Source of the DNA: Casuarina equisetifolia
Taxonomy: Eukaryota > Streptophyta > Magnoliopsida > Fagales > Casuarinaceae
NCBI GenBank assembly: GCA_028551475.1
Contig: CM052357.1
Coordinates: 1,116,001 to 1,180,000, forward strand
Direction of reading: 5' to 3'
DNA: 64,000 nucleotides
This document shows positions 12,391-22,243 of this stretch, piece by piece. The position numbers and the translations under genes were made by a program. Each line of letters begins with the position of its first letter. The stretch's first letter is position 1. A model generated the notes under the pieces. That model searched no databases. It was not told the DNA's origin and saw only the letters and a program-made list of their open reading frames with translations.

Positions 12391-13980
12391 ATTGGAAGAA
12401 GTTGTGATTAGCATCATAACTTCTTAATATCAGATTAGCTTATACATTTTAAGAATTAAGGAGGACAAAATTCTTAATAAAGCTGGTTAAAAGGAAGAGT
12501 TTGAAAAATGTCAAGCTCTTAACTCGTCTAAATTTAAGTTGCTCTTAAATCAATCATCATTAAATAAACCACGCGAAAGTGCCAGCTAAAGCAATAAGAC
12601 TACGGACCAAAACTAATAATGAGTCACTTAAACGACAAAAGTAACAGATTATGAAGCCAAATCTATTATACAAGAAAAGGAAACACTCAGTCACATAGAT
12701 CAAAAATATATTTACTCTTTCATTGATACTCCATCTGTGCTTATTTTTAAACTATTACTTAACTTTAAGCATAATTTCACCGATTGAGAGATCCTCTATT
12801 GTCTGTTCATCTTAAGATTGATGAGAAGAAAGTAATTGATTTTTACGAATAACTAGTGCACTTAAAATGTTTTAAGTACTTAGATTTTAAACTAAAAATT
12901 CATGGGAAAAGAAAACCTTTCGTAGGAAAAAGAAAAAAATACAACAAAATACTTGAAAGAGGGTTCCGACGTTGATTCGACTATTTGAACTCTATAAAAG
13001 GTGATCAAATCAGCTTTTATAATCTTATCATTTATTGCTCCACCATTGTTCCATGCAACCATAGAAATAGAAAAGAAACCTTTGTGTACTTAAAACCAAG
13101 AAAATAAAGATAACGAAACAAAGAAATAGAAGAGAGGCAAAGGCACATAGGAGTACACTCCATTGAATAAATGAATCGAGCAAATTTGATGGAAAGGATA
13201 AAACCGTTCTATACTTTGTAGGACCAATTGTGTTCCCAAGATAGACCGCGTACAACGAAGGTTAAGTTTTGTTCGTTATTATTTCAAATCATGCCTTAAC
13301 GAGGGTTAAGATTTGCGCATTATTATTTCAAATTACACCTTGATTATTGTAGAAGATTGAAAAAATGTGCCACATGTATCTATGAAACTTAAGATTTCAT
13401 AAGGACAAATACCCTATGATATATTTAAAGCACATAGAGAGTAATGGAAAGATGGTGAAAGATGAATGAAAAGTACAACAAATAATTACCATAATAGTTT
13501 TCTTTACCCTTCACTTATTTATTAAAAATAATAAAAAAAGCACTTCTATTTATCTGGAAAATAACTGACTACTGGTATTCTTTGTATCAAATGCAATAAA
13601 CATTATTAGCCTTTTCAACTTTGATCTTAACATTCTTATCAATTCTCACACCTTGCTATAGAAAGATTTCTTTGGGTCATTATTTAGGTGGTTGGCGTTT
13701 GGGTTCACTTGCGCTTTTCATCTCTATAGTAGGAATGATACTTATATTTACTGTAATGTGTTTTCTAGTGTGTCAAAGTAAAATAGCATGGATTCAAATT
13801 ATTATAAATACTACTATTGATGTCTTAGCTACTTTGTTTATTATGCTACATTACAATGTATTTCAATAAACATACAAATCTAAATTATTTTTTTTGGCAT
13901 ATAAACATGTTTTATGAGAAATGGAATATACCAATCTCTATAATTGTGTTAGGGATCCAAGTGGCTTTGATACCACTTAT
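12391..13980. repeat. P450 5' flanking block, paralogous to 45700-47220
   Basis: AAAGTGCCAGCTAAAGCAA near 12577 is matched near 45794. Matching sequence then continues through 13020-13260 (versus 46160-46400) and 13600-13945 (versus 46890-47215). Weaker traces occur at 32380-32660 and 41040-41240. This is therefore upstream DNA carried along when the P450 gene was duplicated. Two modest frames inside it are listed separately or judged doubtful (13621-13869, 82 codons, hydrophobic). Confidence 0.75.
13028..13255 (-). other. Hydrophobic 75-codon frame, open in two paralogous blocks
   Basis: A minus-strand frame with a strongly hydrophobic middle (WSVLLCAFASLLFLCFVIFI) and the tail FYFYGCMEQ. 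The paralogous frame at 46170-46397 has the same length and the same landmarks, and the 32395-32660 equivalent is interrupted by an insertion of about 75 bp. I know no family match. Openness in both copies may only reflect shared descent of AT-rich DNA. A real small membrane protein is possible but unproven. Confidence 0.2.
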
Positions 13981-14485
13981 TGGGAGAATTTAACATGATG
14001 TCTCAATAATATATATAAATTAAATACACAACCATAACAATGTATATACCTAAACACAACAAATTTAAGAGGTTTGGACCAATATAATGTCAAATTTCAT
14101 TGTAGTATCTTTTCATTAAATTTTCTCTTTTTTTTTTCTCCATCTCATCAAATAAATATTTCATGAATTCTCTTATCAAATAGAATTTATAAGAGGGGTT
14201 CTCTCCAACAATTACACCTAAGGGAGCCTCTCTTTGTTTGTTCATGAGATTTCTCTACATTTCCTTTATTTATATAGAAACCTTAAAAGAATTCTAGTCA
14301 GACATTACTAAGAAAACTTACTATAATATGAGGATGAAAATTTTAACCACATGCTATTAGAAAAACCCACTACAAGAAGAGGATAATCCCTAGTTCTATA
14401 TTTACATAGAAATCCCTAATTGTAATGGATATCACAATTATGCCTTTTAGCCTAACTGTTCTACTAATCCTAGCAAATTGGTCAT
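13945..14485 (-). mobile_element. Single LTR with primer-binding site, minus orientation
   Basis: On the minus strand an LTR-like stretch ends TCTCCCA at 13981 and is followed five bases later by TGGTATCAAAGCC (13963-13975). That sequence matches 12 of 13 bases of the site complementary to initiator Met tRNA used by Copia elements. The paralogous flank of the copy at 47783 runs straight through the equivalent point (about 47215-47260), so this stretch of about 540 bp is an insertion. No internal coding region remains, so it is a truncated 5' end of an element. The exact TG edge near 14435-14465 is uncertain. Confidence 0.7.
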
Positions 14486-14573
14486 TAGGAAAGGAAATGC
14501 TTGAATACAGCAAGAGTTTGAATCATTGCTTGTTTTGGAGCTGATGCTTTTGTTAGGCTTTTTCCAAGTGAAT

Positions 14574-15010
14574 AATAGTTGGCTTTATTTTATTTTATGT
14601 TTTTTGGTAAAAAGGTAAGTTTGCATTAATACAAATTTGTATGCAAAAAGTATACAAGCATATTCCAGCATTAGAAAAATTATAAAAACTATAAAAAGAT
14701 AAATGTTTGAAGCCTCCAAATTTAACTCAAATGACATTTTTTTATGAAAATTTTATATTTTGAAACAAAGAATCTCTCTTTGGACAAATTTTCTTATTTA
14801 GCGAACAAAATTGGGATATTAATTATTTTTTTAAAGTCATTTTTTATTATGTTTAGTCTATATACAATAAACATAAACTAAAACAAATATATTAAGAAGT
14901 TTGTAGTTAAATTTTTTTCTTTAATTGCTCTAATAATTCATTATAGTTCTTCATTTCATCCACCAATATGATGTTAGATTCCATTCCATCCTTCAATAGT
15001 TGGCTTTATT
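14574..15010. mobile_element. ~405-bp repeat R insertion flanked by a 16-bp direct repeat
   Basis: The insert at 14590-14994 lies between two exact copies of AATAGTTGGCTTTATT (14574-14589 and 14995-15010). It contains landmarks that recur in the window: GTAAGTTTGCATTAAT, TTTTATATTTTGAAAC, and ATTCATTATAGTTCTTCATT. Related copies lie at 41520-42080 and 51930-52480 (same orientation) and at 20690-21130 and 25420-25760 (opposite). A third AATAGTTGGCTTTATT at 15055 warns that the flank itself is locally duplicated (57-bp step). The long target duplication suggests retroposition. Confidence 0.6.
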
Positions 15011-15339
15011 CGATCCTCTTATTTCGTGAGCATGCAATTTTTATTCCATACTCCAATAGTTGGCTTTATTTGATCCTCCTATTTTGTGAGCTTGCAATTT
15101 TTTCAAGCTTTTGGTCTCGTGACGTGAGAAGCCAAAGAACAAAGCATTTTGTAGAAAGAGTGATAAAAGATAAAAGGAATCAGGTTGCACACACAGCACC
15201 GGCCACTTACACTTTAGAGTCACCAGAATTAAAGATCGTAAATTTTTCGACTTTTATTCGGTATATTAGAAACGATTTGACTAGTTTTGTTTACTCTTTT
15301 CCAATGTGGTCCACAAACTAATGTTATCTTACGTTATTG

Positions 15340-15519
15340 AGAAGCATTGATAGCGCTAAAATTTTTTGGTTGTCGAGGAGTTGTATGCTTCTAATTTTCT
15401 CCGGGCATCAACATCGACATTAAAGCATTAGGCCAGACCTAAAGATGAAGCCATGTCTACAAAAGGCATGCGCTTTAGTTACCTCAACCAGAAAATCACA
15501 AACCTTCATCCGAGATCCC
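15340..15519 (+). promoter_or_regulatory. CYP96A copy 1 leader, shared with other copies
   Basis: TTTTCTCCGGGCATCAACAT followed by CGACATTAAAGCATTAGGCC sits directly upstream of the first ATG (15445). The same leader precedes the copies at 33455 (33408-33454) and 47783 (47730-47782) and the right edge of the window, and a diverged form precedes the copy at 22244. Between 15445 and the likely start at 15520 the frame is open for 25 codons. Confidence 0.6.
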
Positions 15520-17037
15520 ATGGCCATACCTCAGTACGCAGTGCTACTCGTAGCATTTGGCTGCTTCCTTTTTCTTTTTCACTGGAGATGGAGGAGCAAA
15601 CAGCAAGTCCTCATAAACTGGCCTTTCGTGGGAATGCTTCCTCGCCTTATTCGAAATGCACAGCACGTCCACGATAGCACAACCTGGGTTCTAAAACGTT
15701 ATGGGGGCACTTTCGTGTTTAAGGGCCCTTGGTTTACTGGTATGCATTTTGTACTAACCAGCGACCCCGAGAACGTCGATCACATTTTGAGCAGAAGCTT
15801 TTCCAACTACGAAAAAGGGAACAAGTTCCGGGAGATTTTTGACGCCGTCGGAGATGGGATCTTCAGTGCTGACTCTGACTGGTGGAGATTTCAAAGGAGG
15901 CTGATTCAGTCATTGCTTAAAGACAAAAATTTCCAACTCTTCTCCGAGAAAGTCTCACGAAGAAAAGTGGAAGGCGGCCTCATTTCCGTTCTTGATCATG
16001 TCGCAGCTACGGGAGTCGAGGTGGATCTTCAAGATGTTTTTCACCGCTACACCTTCGATAACGTTTGCTTATTGGTTTTGGGTTTTGATCCAAATTGCCT
16101 CTCCGTTGAATTTCCTGAAGTCGAATATTCAAAGGCGTTCGATCAAATGGAACAAAGTGTCTTATATCGACACATCCTTCCACAAGGTTATTGGAAGTTG
16201 CAGCGATGGCTTCAACTTGGAGAGGAGAAGAAGCTGAGTAATGCTCGGAAGATTTTTGATCGATTCATATACCAATGCATCTCATCCAAGCGTGAAAAGC
16301 TGAGCAAGAGCAGAACCCAGAAAATTGAGGAAGAAAGTTTCGACTTACTAACAACTTTTATGAAGCAAGGAGACAGCGCAGAAATGGACGATTTCACACA
16401 ATCCAACAGCTACTTGAGAGACTTCGCGTTTACACTCATCGCTGCAGGCAGGGACACTGTAGGTGCAGGCTTAACCTGGCTCCTTTGGCTCGTCGCAACG
16501 CACCCACTGGTGGAAGCCAAGATTCTCGAAGAGATCAAAGAGCATTTGCTGGTTAACAACGAGATGAAGTGGGATAGGGATCAGCAAAGTAAGCTAGTTT
16601 ACCTCCACGGAGCTATATGTGAGTCCTTGCGGCTTTTCCCACCTGTACCATTCGAACACAAAACCGCAGTTGGACCTGATATTCTTCCCAGCGGCCATCG
16701 TATTCTTCCAGGCGAGATGATGTTGTACTCCATATACGCAATGGGGAGGATGGAAAGCATATGGGGGGAAGATTGCTTGAAGTTCAAGCCAGAGAGATGG
16801 ATATCGGCGGGAAGAACTGTTCATGTTCCATCTTACAAGTTCATAGCATTTAATTCAGGACCTAGGACTTGTATAGGCAAGAATATCACTTTCAGTCAGA
16901 TGAAGATGGTTGCAAGTACGATAATCTGGAATTACGAGGTTCTGGTCGTTGAAGAGCATACCGTTCGGCCGAGTGTCTCGGTTATACTTCATATGCAACA
17001 CGGTTTGAAGGTTAAGATCAGCAAGAGATGCATCTGA
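15520..17037 (+). CDS. CYP96A: Cytochrome P450, CYP96A-like, copy 1 (intact)
   Basis: Intronless frame of 505 residues. An N-terminal hydrophobic anchor (AVLLVAFGCFLFLF) is followed by the NWPFVGMLP hinge. All P450 hallmarks are intact: I-helix AGRDT (about residues 309-313), K-helix ESLR (368-371), FKPERW, and the heme loop FNSGPRTCIGK with the ligand Cys at 451. KGPWFTG, TSDPENVDHIL, ELQ/DLQDVF-type segments and MKHGLKV-type ending fit the CYP96A subfamily of the CYP86 clan, which includes the Arabidopsis mid-chain alkane hydroxylase MAH1 (CYP96A15). It would act on the ER surface, oxidising long-chain aliphatic or other hydrophobic substrates; the actual substrate cannot be read. I start at 15520 because it aligns with the only usable start of copy 2. 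An in-frame ATG at 15445 would add 25 residues. A possible poly(A) signal AATAAA lies at 17058. Confidence 0.93.
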   Translation: MAIPQYAVLLVAFGCFLFLFHWRWRSKQQVLINWPFVGMLPRLIRNAQHVHDSTTWVLKRYGGTFVFKGPWFTGMHFVLTSDPENVDHILSRSFSNYEKGNKFREIFDAVGDGIFSADSDWWRFQRRLIQSLLKDKNFQLFSEKVSRRKVEGGLISVLDHVAATGVEVDLQDVFHRYTFDNVCLLVLGFDPNCLSVEFPEVEYSKAFDQMEQSVLYRHILPQGYWKLQRWLQLGEEKKLSNARKIFDRFIYQCISSKREKLSKSRTQKIEEESFDLLTTFMKQGDSAEMDDFTQSNSYLRDFAFTLIAAGRDTVGAGLTWLLWLVATHPLVEAKILEEIKEHLLVNNEMKWDRDQQSKLVYLHGAICESLRLFPPVPFEHKTAVGPDILPSGHRILPGEMMLYSIYAMGRMESIWGEDCLKFKPERWISAGRTVHVPSYKFIAFNSGPRTCIGKNITFSQMKMVASTIIWNYEVLVVEEHTVRPSVSVILHMQHGLKVKISKRCI

Positions 17038-17809
17038 GTAAGAAATTTCCGTGCCATAATAAATGTTTGCAATGCATTTCCTCTTTGAAAAACATTTTCT
17101 ATGTTTAAAGGGTGTTGGCCCAGTTGATGACTTGATCACATTTGGGATGGTAACACAATCATTTATTGTCACCCTTTTGTTATTTTGTATTTTTTTTCTT
17201 TTTTTCCTTTTTATCGTTAGTCTGTAATTTTTTTATTTATAAAAAAATAAATTTATATTAATAAAAAATAGTGTACGAGAGTATAAAGAATATAATTTAT
17301 TTCCATAAACCATTAAAAAAAATTATAAGAACTATTGTTTTTCTAACTATAAAATTCCTTTTGATCTTTTGTCACAAAAAATGTTTGTCGTATTCTAAGA
17401 AGGAAATCATTCGTTTAATATTTAGATAACAAAAAGAACGTGTTGCGCGGAAGATCAACAGAAAAGGCTTTTTGTGAGACGATTCTGACATGGGATGTCG
17501 CTTTATAACCGGTTAAAGGCTGGGACCCCTTGTCTCTGAATAGTGAATTTTAGGAGCATTAGAAGAGCATAGCTTATCAAACGTCCAAAGTGAATTTAAG
17601 GAGTTATTATCACTTGGGGTTGACTCTTTGAGAAGTACGAGTCCTTGTTTTCCCGGTATTTATTATTCTGATTTGATATGTTGATTTTTAACCAGCTTAT
17701 GTAATGCACGAATTGATAGGTTTTTGCATAAAGTAAATAAAGTAAATAATAAACACAAATATATATATTCAAACTCACTATTGAACTAATAGGCAACGTA
17801 GCATGATTA
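17038..17809 (+). repeat. P450 3' flanking block, shared with 30080-30430 and 43170-43330
   Basis: 17440-17730 (landmarks TTGTCTCTGAA, GAGGAGTTATTATCA-like, TTTGATATGTTGA, TTGATAGGTTTTTG) is repeated at 30120-30420, downstream of the decayed copy at 26085, and in shorter form at 43190-43320 where no P450 precedes it. This marks the right side of the duplication unit. Otherwise it is AT-rich, with no gene seen. Confidence 0.7.
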
Positions 17810-18283
17810 ATCTAGTTATTTGATTTATTTATATTTTAATTATTTATTTTCTTTGTTCTTGTTTATTCTCAGATTTTTGGTGCTATATATATATATATAT
17901 ATATATAAGTAGAACAAAAGGTTGTGACATGAAATAGGAGAAATTGTTGGGTGTTGGGTCAACTTCATATTCTTTTACTATTTAATGGTAACCAAACATC
18001 AAACTTTCTATATTGATTTGTCAATCATAAGCTTAATATGCCTATCAATTACTAGGAAGTTGTTGAAAGCTGTCGTGGCTTCTCCATAATTGTTCTTAAG
18101 AGGATGTTAATTTTCTTAAAAGTTCATAGTACTTACGCAAGAACATGGGTTTTCTTTTAAGGATAGTGGTTGCAACCACTATCATTACACTATTGAGTGT
18201 TGTTGAAGATTGTTTATTTTACTAAAAGTTCCTATCATATGCCAAATGATGCATAATTTGTGAGGTCTATGTGTCGTCTGCAA

Positions 18284-18745
18284 TAGTGAAAAAGGGAACA
18301 AAGACACGCCTGATTTTGAGAAGTCAAAAGCACGGCCCAAGCTTTCCTCTTGGAACAAAATTGCCGACCCTTGTAGCTGCAAAGCCGCTATGCTAAATGA
18401 ATAATCCGACAAGAAAATGAAATCTTGATACACTCAATCTCGGAAAAGTTGTTTAAGTATGCTCTGTCTGTAATCATTTGCTGAAACTCATAAGTTTCAT
18501 CACAAGATACTTTCTCTATCCTAATGTTTGCTTGTGCCCACTTTTGGCGCTTTGTCTTCTTCCACCTCTCTGTAAATTATGACTCATTGTAAAGATGTTT
18601 CTCTAAGTTTCTTTCTGATATCGGAGATCATCGTGTGCTGGTGACTCTGTCTCTTGTTATTCTCTCTCTCGTTTCATTCCTCTTAAACGATAGCCAGAAC
18701 ATTGACTACGTCAATGTTCAAAACTTTGTTACTATCCGACTGAAT
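18284..18745. other. Unidentified insertion in block B
   Basis: Block A runs from its landmark near 9130 to 9306 with related repeat text. In block B that text is replaced by about 460 bp of more balanced base composition. It includes an 82-codon minus frame (18185-18433) and a + strand run ending near 18390. I cannot name a protein family. It may be a gene fragment captured by a transposon or inserted during repair. Confidence 0.45.
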
Positions 18746-19199
18746 GAAATAAATGTGTTTTCTTTAAATGAAAGTAGTTGTAACTCTTATCCTCTCAAAT
18801 AATCATATGCTCAAGTAGTTGATAGTGGTTGATGAAGATATTTATTTGTGATAAAGATGTGTGCATCTTACAAGTTCACATTTTGCAAATAAATTTGTTT
18901 CCTTTAAATGAAAGTAGTTGTAACTCCTATTCTCTCAAATAATTATGTTCAAGTAGTTGAAAATGTTTAATGAAAATAATTACTTGTGATAAGATGTGTA
19001 GATCTTATAAGGTTTATGTCATTTATTTAAATAAATTTGTTTTCTTTAAATGAAGGTAGTTGTAACACCTATCCTTTCAAATTATCATGTTCAATTTGCT
19101 GAAAATGTTTGATAAAGACGTTTACTTATAACAAGATGTGTATATATCACAAGTGGTTGAAAATGCTTGATAGAAGTATACAAATACATAAGTTCTTCA

Positions 19200-19560
19200 A
19201 TGTCGAGATCACGAATCAACTTATCGGTCTTATAGTATTTCTTAGTATAGAGGATGGTCGCAAAGATCTGTATTTGTTTATAAACTCTCCCGGGGGATCG
19301 GTAATGCCCGGAGTAGCTCTTTATGATCTTATGCAACATGTACAACCAGATATACAGACAATATGCATGGGATTGGCCGCTTCAATGGGATCTTTTATTC
19401 TGGTCGGAGGAGAAATTACCAAACGTCTAGCATTCCCTCATGCTCGGCGCCAATGAGTTTTGTATTTGAAAGAAAAAGGAAAACTATGCCTTCACCATAT
19501 GAAATATGACTATTAGGTAATAATAGCATGGCATTTTGAATTCGATATGAGAATTTTTTT
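19200..19560 (+). pseudogene. clpP: Plastid DNA insertion: clpP exon 2 and start of intron 2
   Basis: The reading frame reaching the stop at 19456 contains [27 protein letters not shown], the catalytic serine motif [14 protein letters not shown], and KRLAFPHAR, all characteristic of the plastid-encoded Clp protease subunit. The homology breaks after HAR at the known exon 2/intron 2 boundary and continues into intron text (GGCGCCAATGAGTTTTGTAT, then TAGGTAATAATAGCATGGCA), so plastid genomic DNA, not a transcript, was transferred. Exons 1 and 3 are absent, so it cannot make a protease. Several usually invariant positions differ (for example PGGS where PGGW is usual) although no stop has arisen. 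It interrupts block B exactly between repeat text that is contiguous in block A at about 10360. Confidence 0.93.
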
Positions 19561-20689
19561 TTCAAAAACCATTAGATATAAAAGCCACTGTAACTATCAT
19601 TTCTTAAGAATAATCATGTTCATGTAGTTGAAAATGATTGATAAAGATAATTTTTTTGTAATAAAGATATTGGGAAGCTAGGTCTTAGGCAACCTTAAAA
19701 GGAGGGTAAGGGGGTGAATTGACCCAATGAGTTAAGCTGATAACGTCCTTGTATGAGCTTCCTAGTTAAAGGTTTTGATTGAGATCTCAAGTTATATCTT
19801 GATGTTCACAATAATAGGCATGCCAAACACTTAGTAAAGATAGAATTATTGATTTGCTTCACAAATGAGCACTCAAGAAGAATATAAATTATTAACCTAA
19901 GCAAAATGTAGATAGAGAGTTTAATTTATTCTAATTCAATTAATACAAAGAGAATTAATGCAAACTTACCTTCCTACCAAAGAGAATTAATAAAACATTA
20001 ATAAGAAATTTAACTAGACAATGTGGAAGATATAATAATATCAAACAATTGGTTCACCAAGCTATACTTCCTAAATCTTGCTGAAAAATGGCTCTGGAAT
20101 GGTACTACATATGATAGGTTTCCTAACTTAAACCTTTTTAGGAAAAATTATTATTACTGAAGACTTCAAGAAAAAAATGTGTATTTTTTTGTTACAGCGA
20201 TTTGATTATCTTGTCACAATAGTGTAGGTCCCCCTTAAAAGGACTTGATGACAATTTATAATACGTATTATAACGACATACTACTATCTCAACAACAGGT
20301 ATTGTAATTCATATTGCTTACGTTTTTGTGTGAATGTGTGAGATTTCATTTTGGATCTCCATTTAAGAATGATATGTAATTAAAATTTCATATTGTTTCA
20401 TATGATGAATGTGTTTTTCAACACGAGTTTGTAAAACTTGGTACCTAGGTGTCCAACATGCCATCTTACAAATTGATGAAGTTGTGACTAGCATCATAAC
20501 AGACTATAGTCAAGCAATTGAAGATCATGTATTTAATAAAAAAATTGTACTTGATATGAAACATGATAGAAATCTTAGGGTAAAACCGAAAAAGAAAGAA
20601 ACATCTCTTTGGAGGATGTTTTTCAGTAATTAGGATGTGAGCATCTCTCAAGTTCATATCATTTAGTTATGGATGCTTCACTCCTTGTT

Positions 20690-21130
20690 ATTTTTATCAA
20701 AGTAGCTCTTTTATTAACAAGGAGTTTCTGAATACAATGAATAATTAGAATAACTAAATGAAAGGTTTTGGCTACAAATTTTTTAATATGTTTTTTTTTT
20801 GTTTGTATTTACTATACATGGACAAAATATAATAAAAGATGATTTCAAAACAAAATAATTAACATTATAATCCTATTGATAAGAGTAAGAAAAATTATAT
20901 GAGAAAAAGCTTTTTAATTTTAAAATATAAAATTATCATAAAAAATATTATTTTAAATGAAATTTAAAGGCTTTTTACCTCTATTTTTTTTTAACTTTCG
21001 TAACTTTTATGATTCTAGAGTATGTTCCTATACTTTTCTACATTAATATTTTTTTTAGTAGAAATGTAAGTTTGTATTAATATTGTACGCTAATTTTTAT
21101 TAATGCAAACTTAACTTTTCATAAAAAAAA
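20690..21130. repeat. Repeat R copy, opposite orientation
   Basis: Read on the minus strand this carries the R landmarks (TTTTATATTTTAAAATT-like core near 20925-20945, and the GTAAGTTTGCATTAAT-like end near 21105). It lies between block B and the second intact P450. AT-rich, no coding potential. Confidence 0.5.
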
Positions 21131-22243
21131 AATTATGAAATGACTTGATTTCCTTACATTCACTATTTCAGCCATAAATAAAAAAATAGCAAGTGAAGAA
21201 ATATTTATCCTCTATTTAAGCATTAAGCACAAGATATGTAGCTTAGGCGTAGGTGAAACCTTTCCAATTCATCACAATAAAAAATAATTAATTTTTGCAT
21301 TGGTTGTGGAACTTGAAACCATAAAACGGGCACTAAGTTTCAAATTAATTTTGTTACTGTGCAAGAATAGACAAAATAGAGAAGTTATCCGTGTTATAAG
21401 CTGCAAAGAGAGGTAAAGAAGAGGAATACAAAATAGGAGGTTTTTTATGTCATCTTCGTTAACATACCAATTCATCTTAGACTTATAGTGGTCAATTTTC
21501 TTCGTACAACTCTTTCGGGTATGAAGTTCTAAATACTATAAAAATAGAACAAAGAAAAAAGATATTAGGGTATTGGTTGGAGATGATGAAATGACCAAGA
21601 GGAGGTAGACAACGATATGGGTCGTGGCTAAAGGAGTGAAGATTTTAGTCGTAGAGTATTTTCTTGGTTCTGAGTTTTTTTTTGTTGTTGAAGTAAAATT
21701 CATATATATAGTAGTTATTTTTACAAGAGAAGATTATGGACATATTCTTATGGTCAGTTTAAGCATTTTCACAAAATATCACACTTCCAGTGTATGACTT
21801 TTATCCTTCACAGTCCCAGTCCTCGGTTGCATCATAGAAGCACGATGCACTGGGAAGTTTATGTCACTTCATGCAGTGTGAATAACCTCGCAGGTTTTTG
21901 TCATTTAGTATTGGTATCATGTATCATGCACAACTACGGAGGTTTAGGAATAAAACTAACCAATTTGAAGAGTAAACATTCAATGTCGATACAGCTCAAC
22001 CATATTTGGCAGCGAATGACAGGAAAGATTGAGGCTCATAACTCGATCGAACCAGTTAAAGCATTCACGCCACAAAGCAGAAACGAAAACGAGTGCTAAC
22101 TGCAGACTCCCAACCAAATTTTCTTCGCGTATGACCTTCCACATTTACGCATCAGGCTAGACCTGAAGAAGCAGCCATGCCTACAAAAGCCTTGCACGTT
22201 AGGGACCAGAACCACAAAACCACAAAGCTCCATACAAGATCCC
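21131..22243 (+). promoter_or_regulatory. 5' flank of CYP96A copy 2
   Basis: No gene is recognised. A 101-codon + frame at 21794-22099 has no known features and no paralogue upstream of the other copies. From about 22120 the diverged P450 leader appears (ATTTACGCATCAGGCTAGACC). The position equal to the upstream ATG of copies 1, 4 and 5 reads AAG (22169), although the 25-codon extension remains open. An out-of-frame ATG at 22177 overlaps the real start and could act as an upstream ORF. Confidence 0.5.

Larger units (their letters stand above)
17810..20490 (+). repeat. Duplicated block B (paralogue of 8655-12400)
   Basis: TTAATCTAGTTATTTGAT at the left edge matches 8660, and GTGTCCAACATGCCATCTTAC at the right edge matches about 12336. 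The ~140-bp array is shorter here, the 383-bp unit is single, and two insertions absent from block A are present: an unidentified stretch at about 18284-18745 and plastid DNA at about 19200-19560. A TA microsatellite lies at 17884-17907, where block A has only a short TATA. The alignment gives an order of events in the cluster. Confidence 0.8.
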
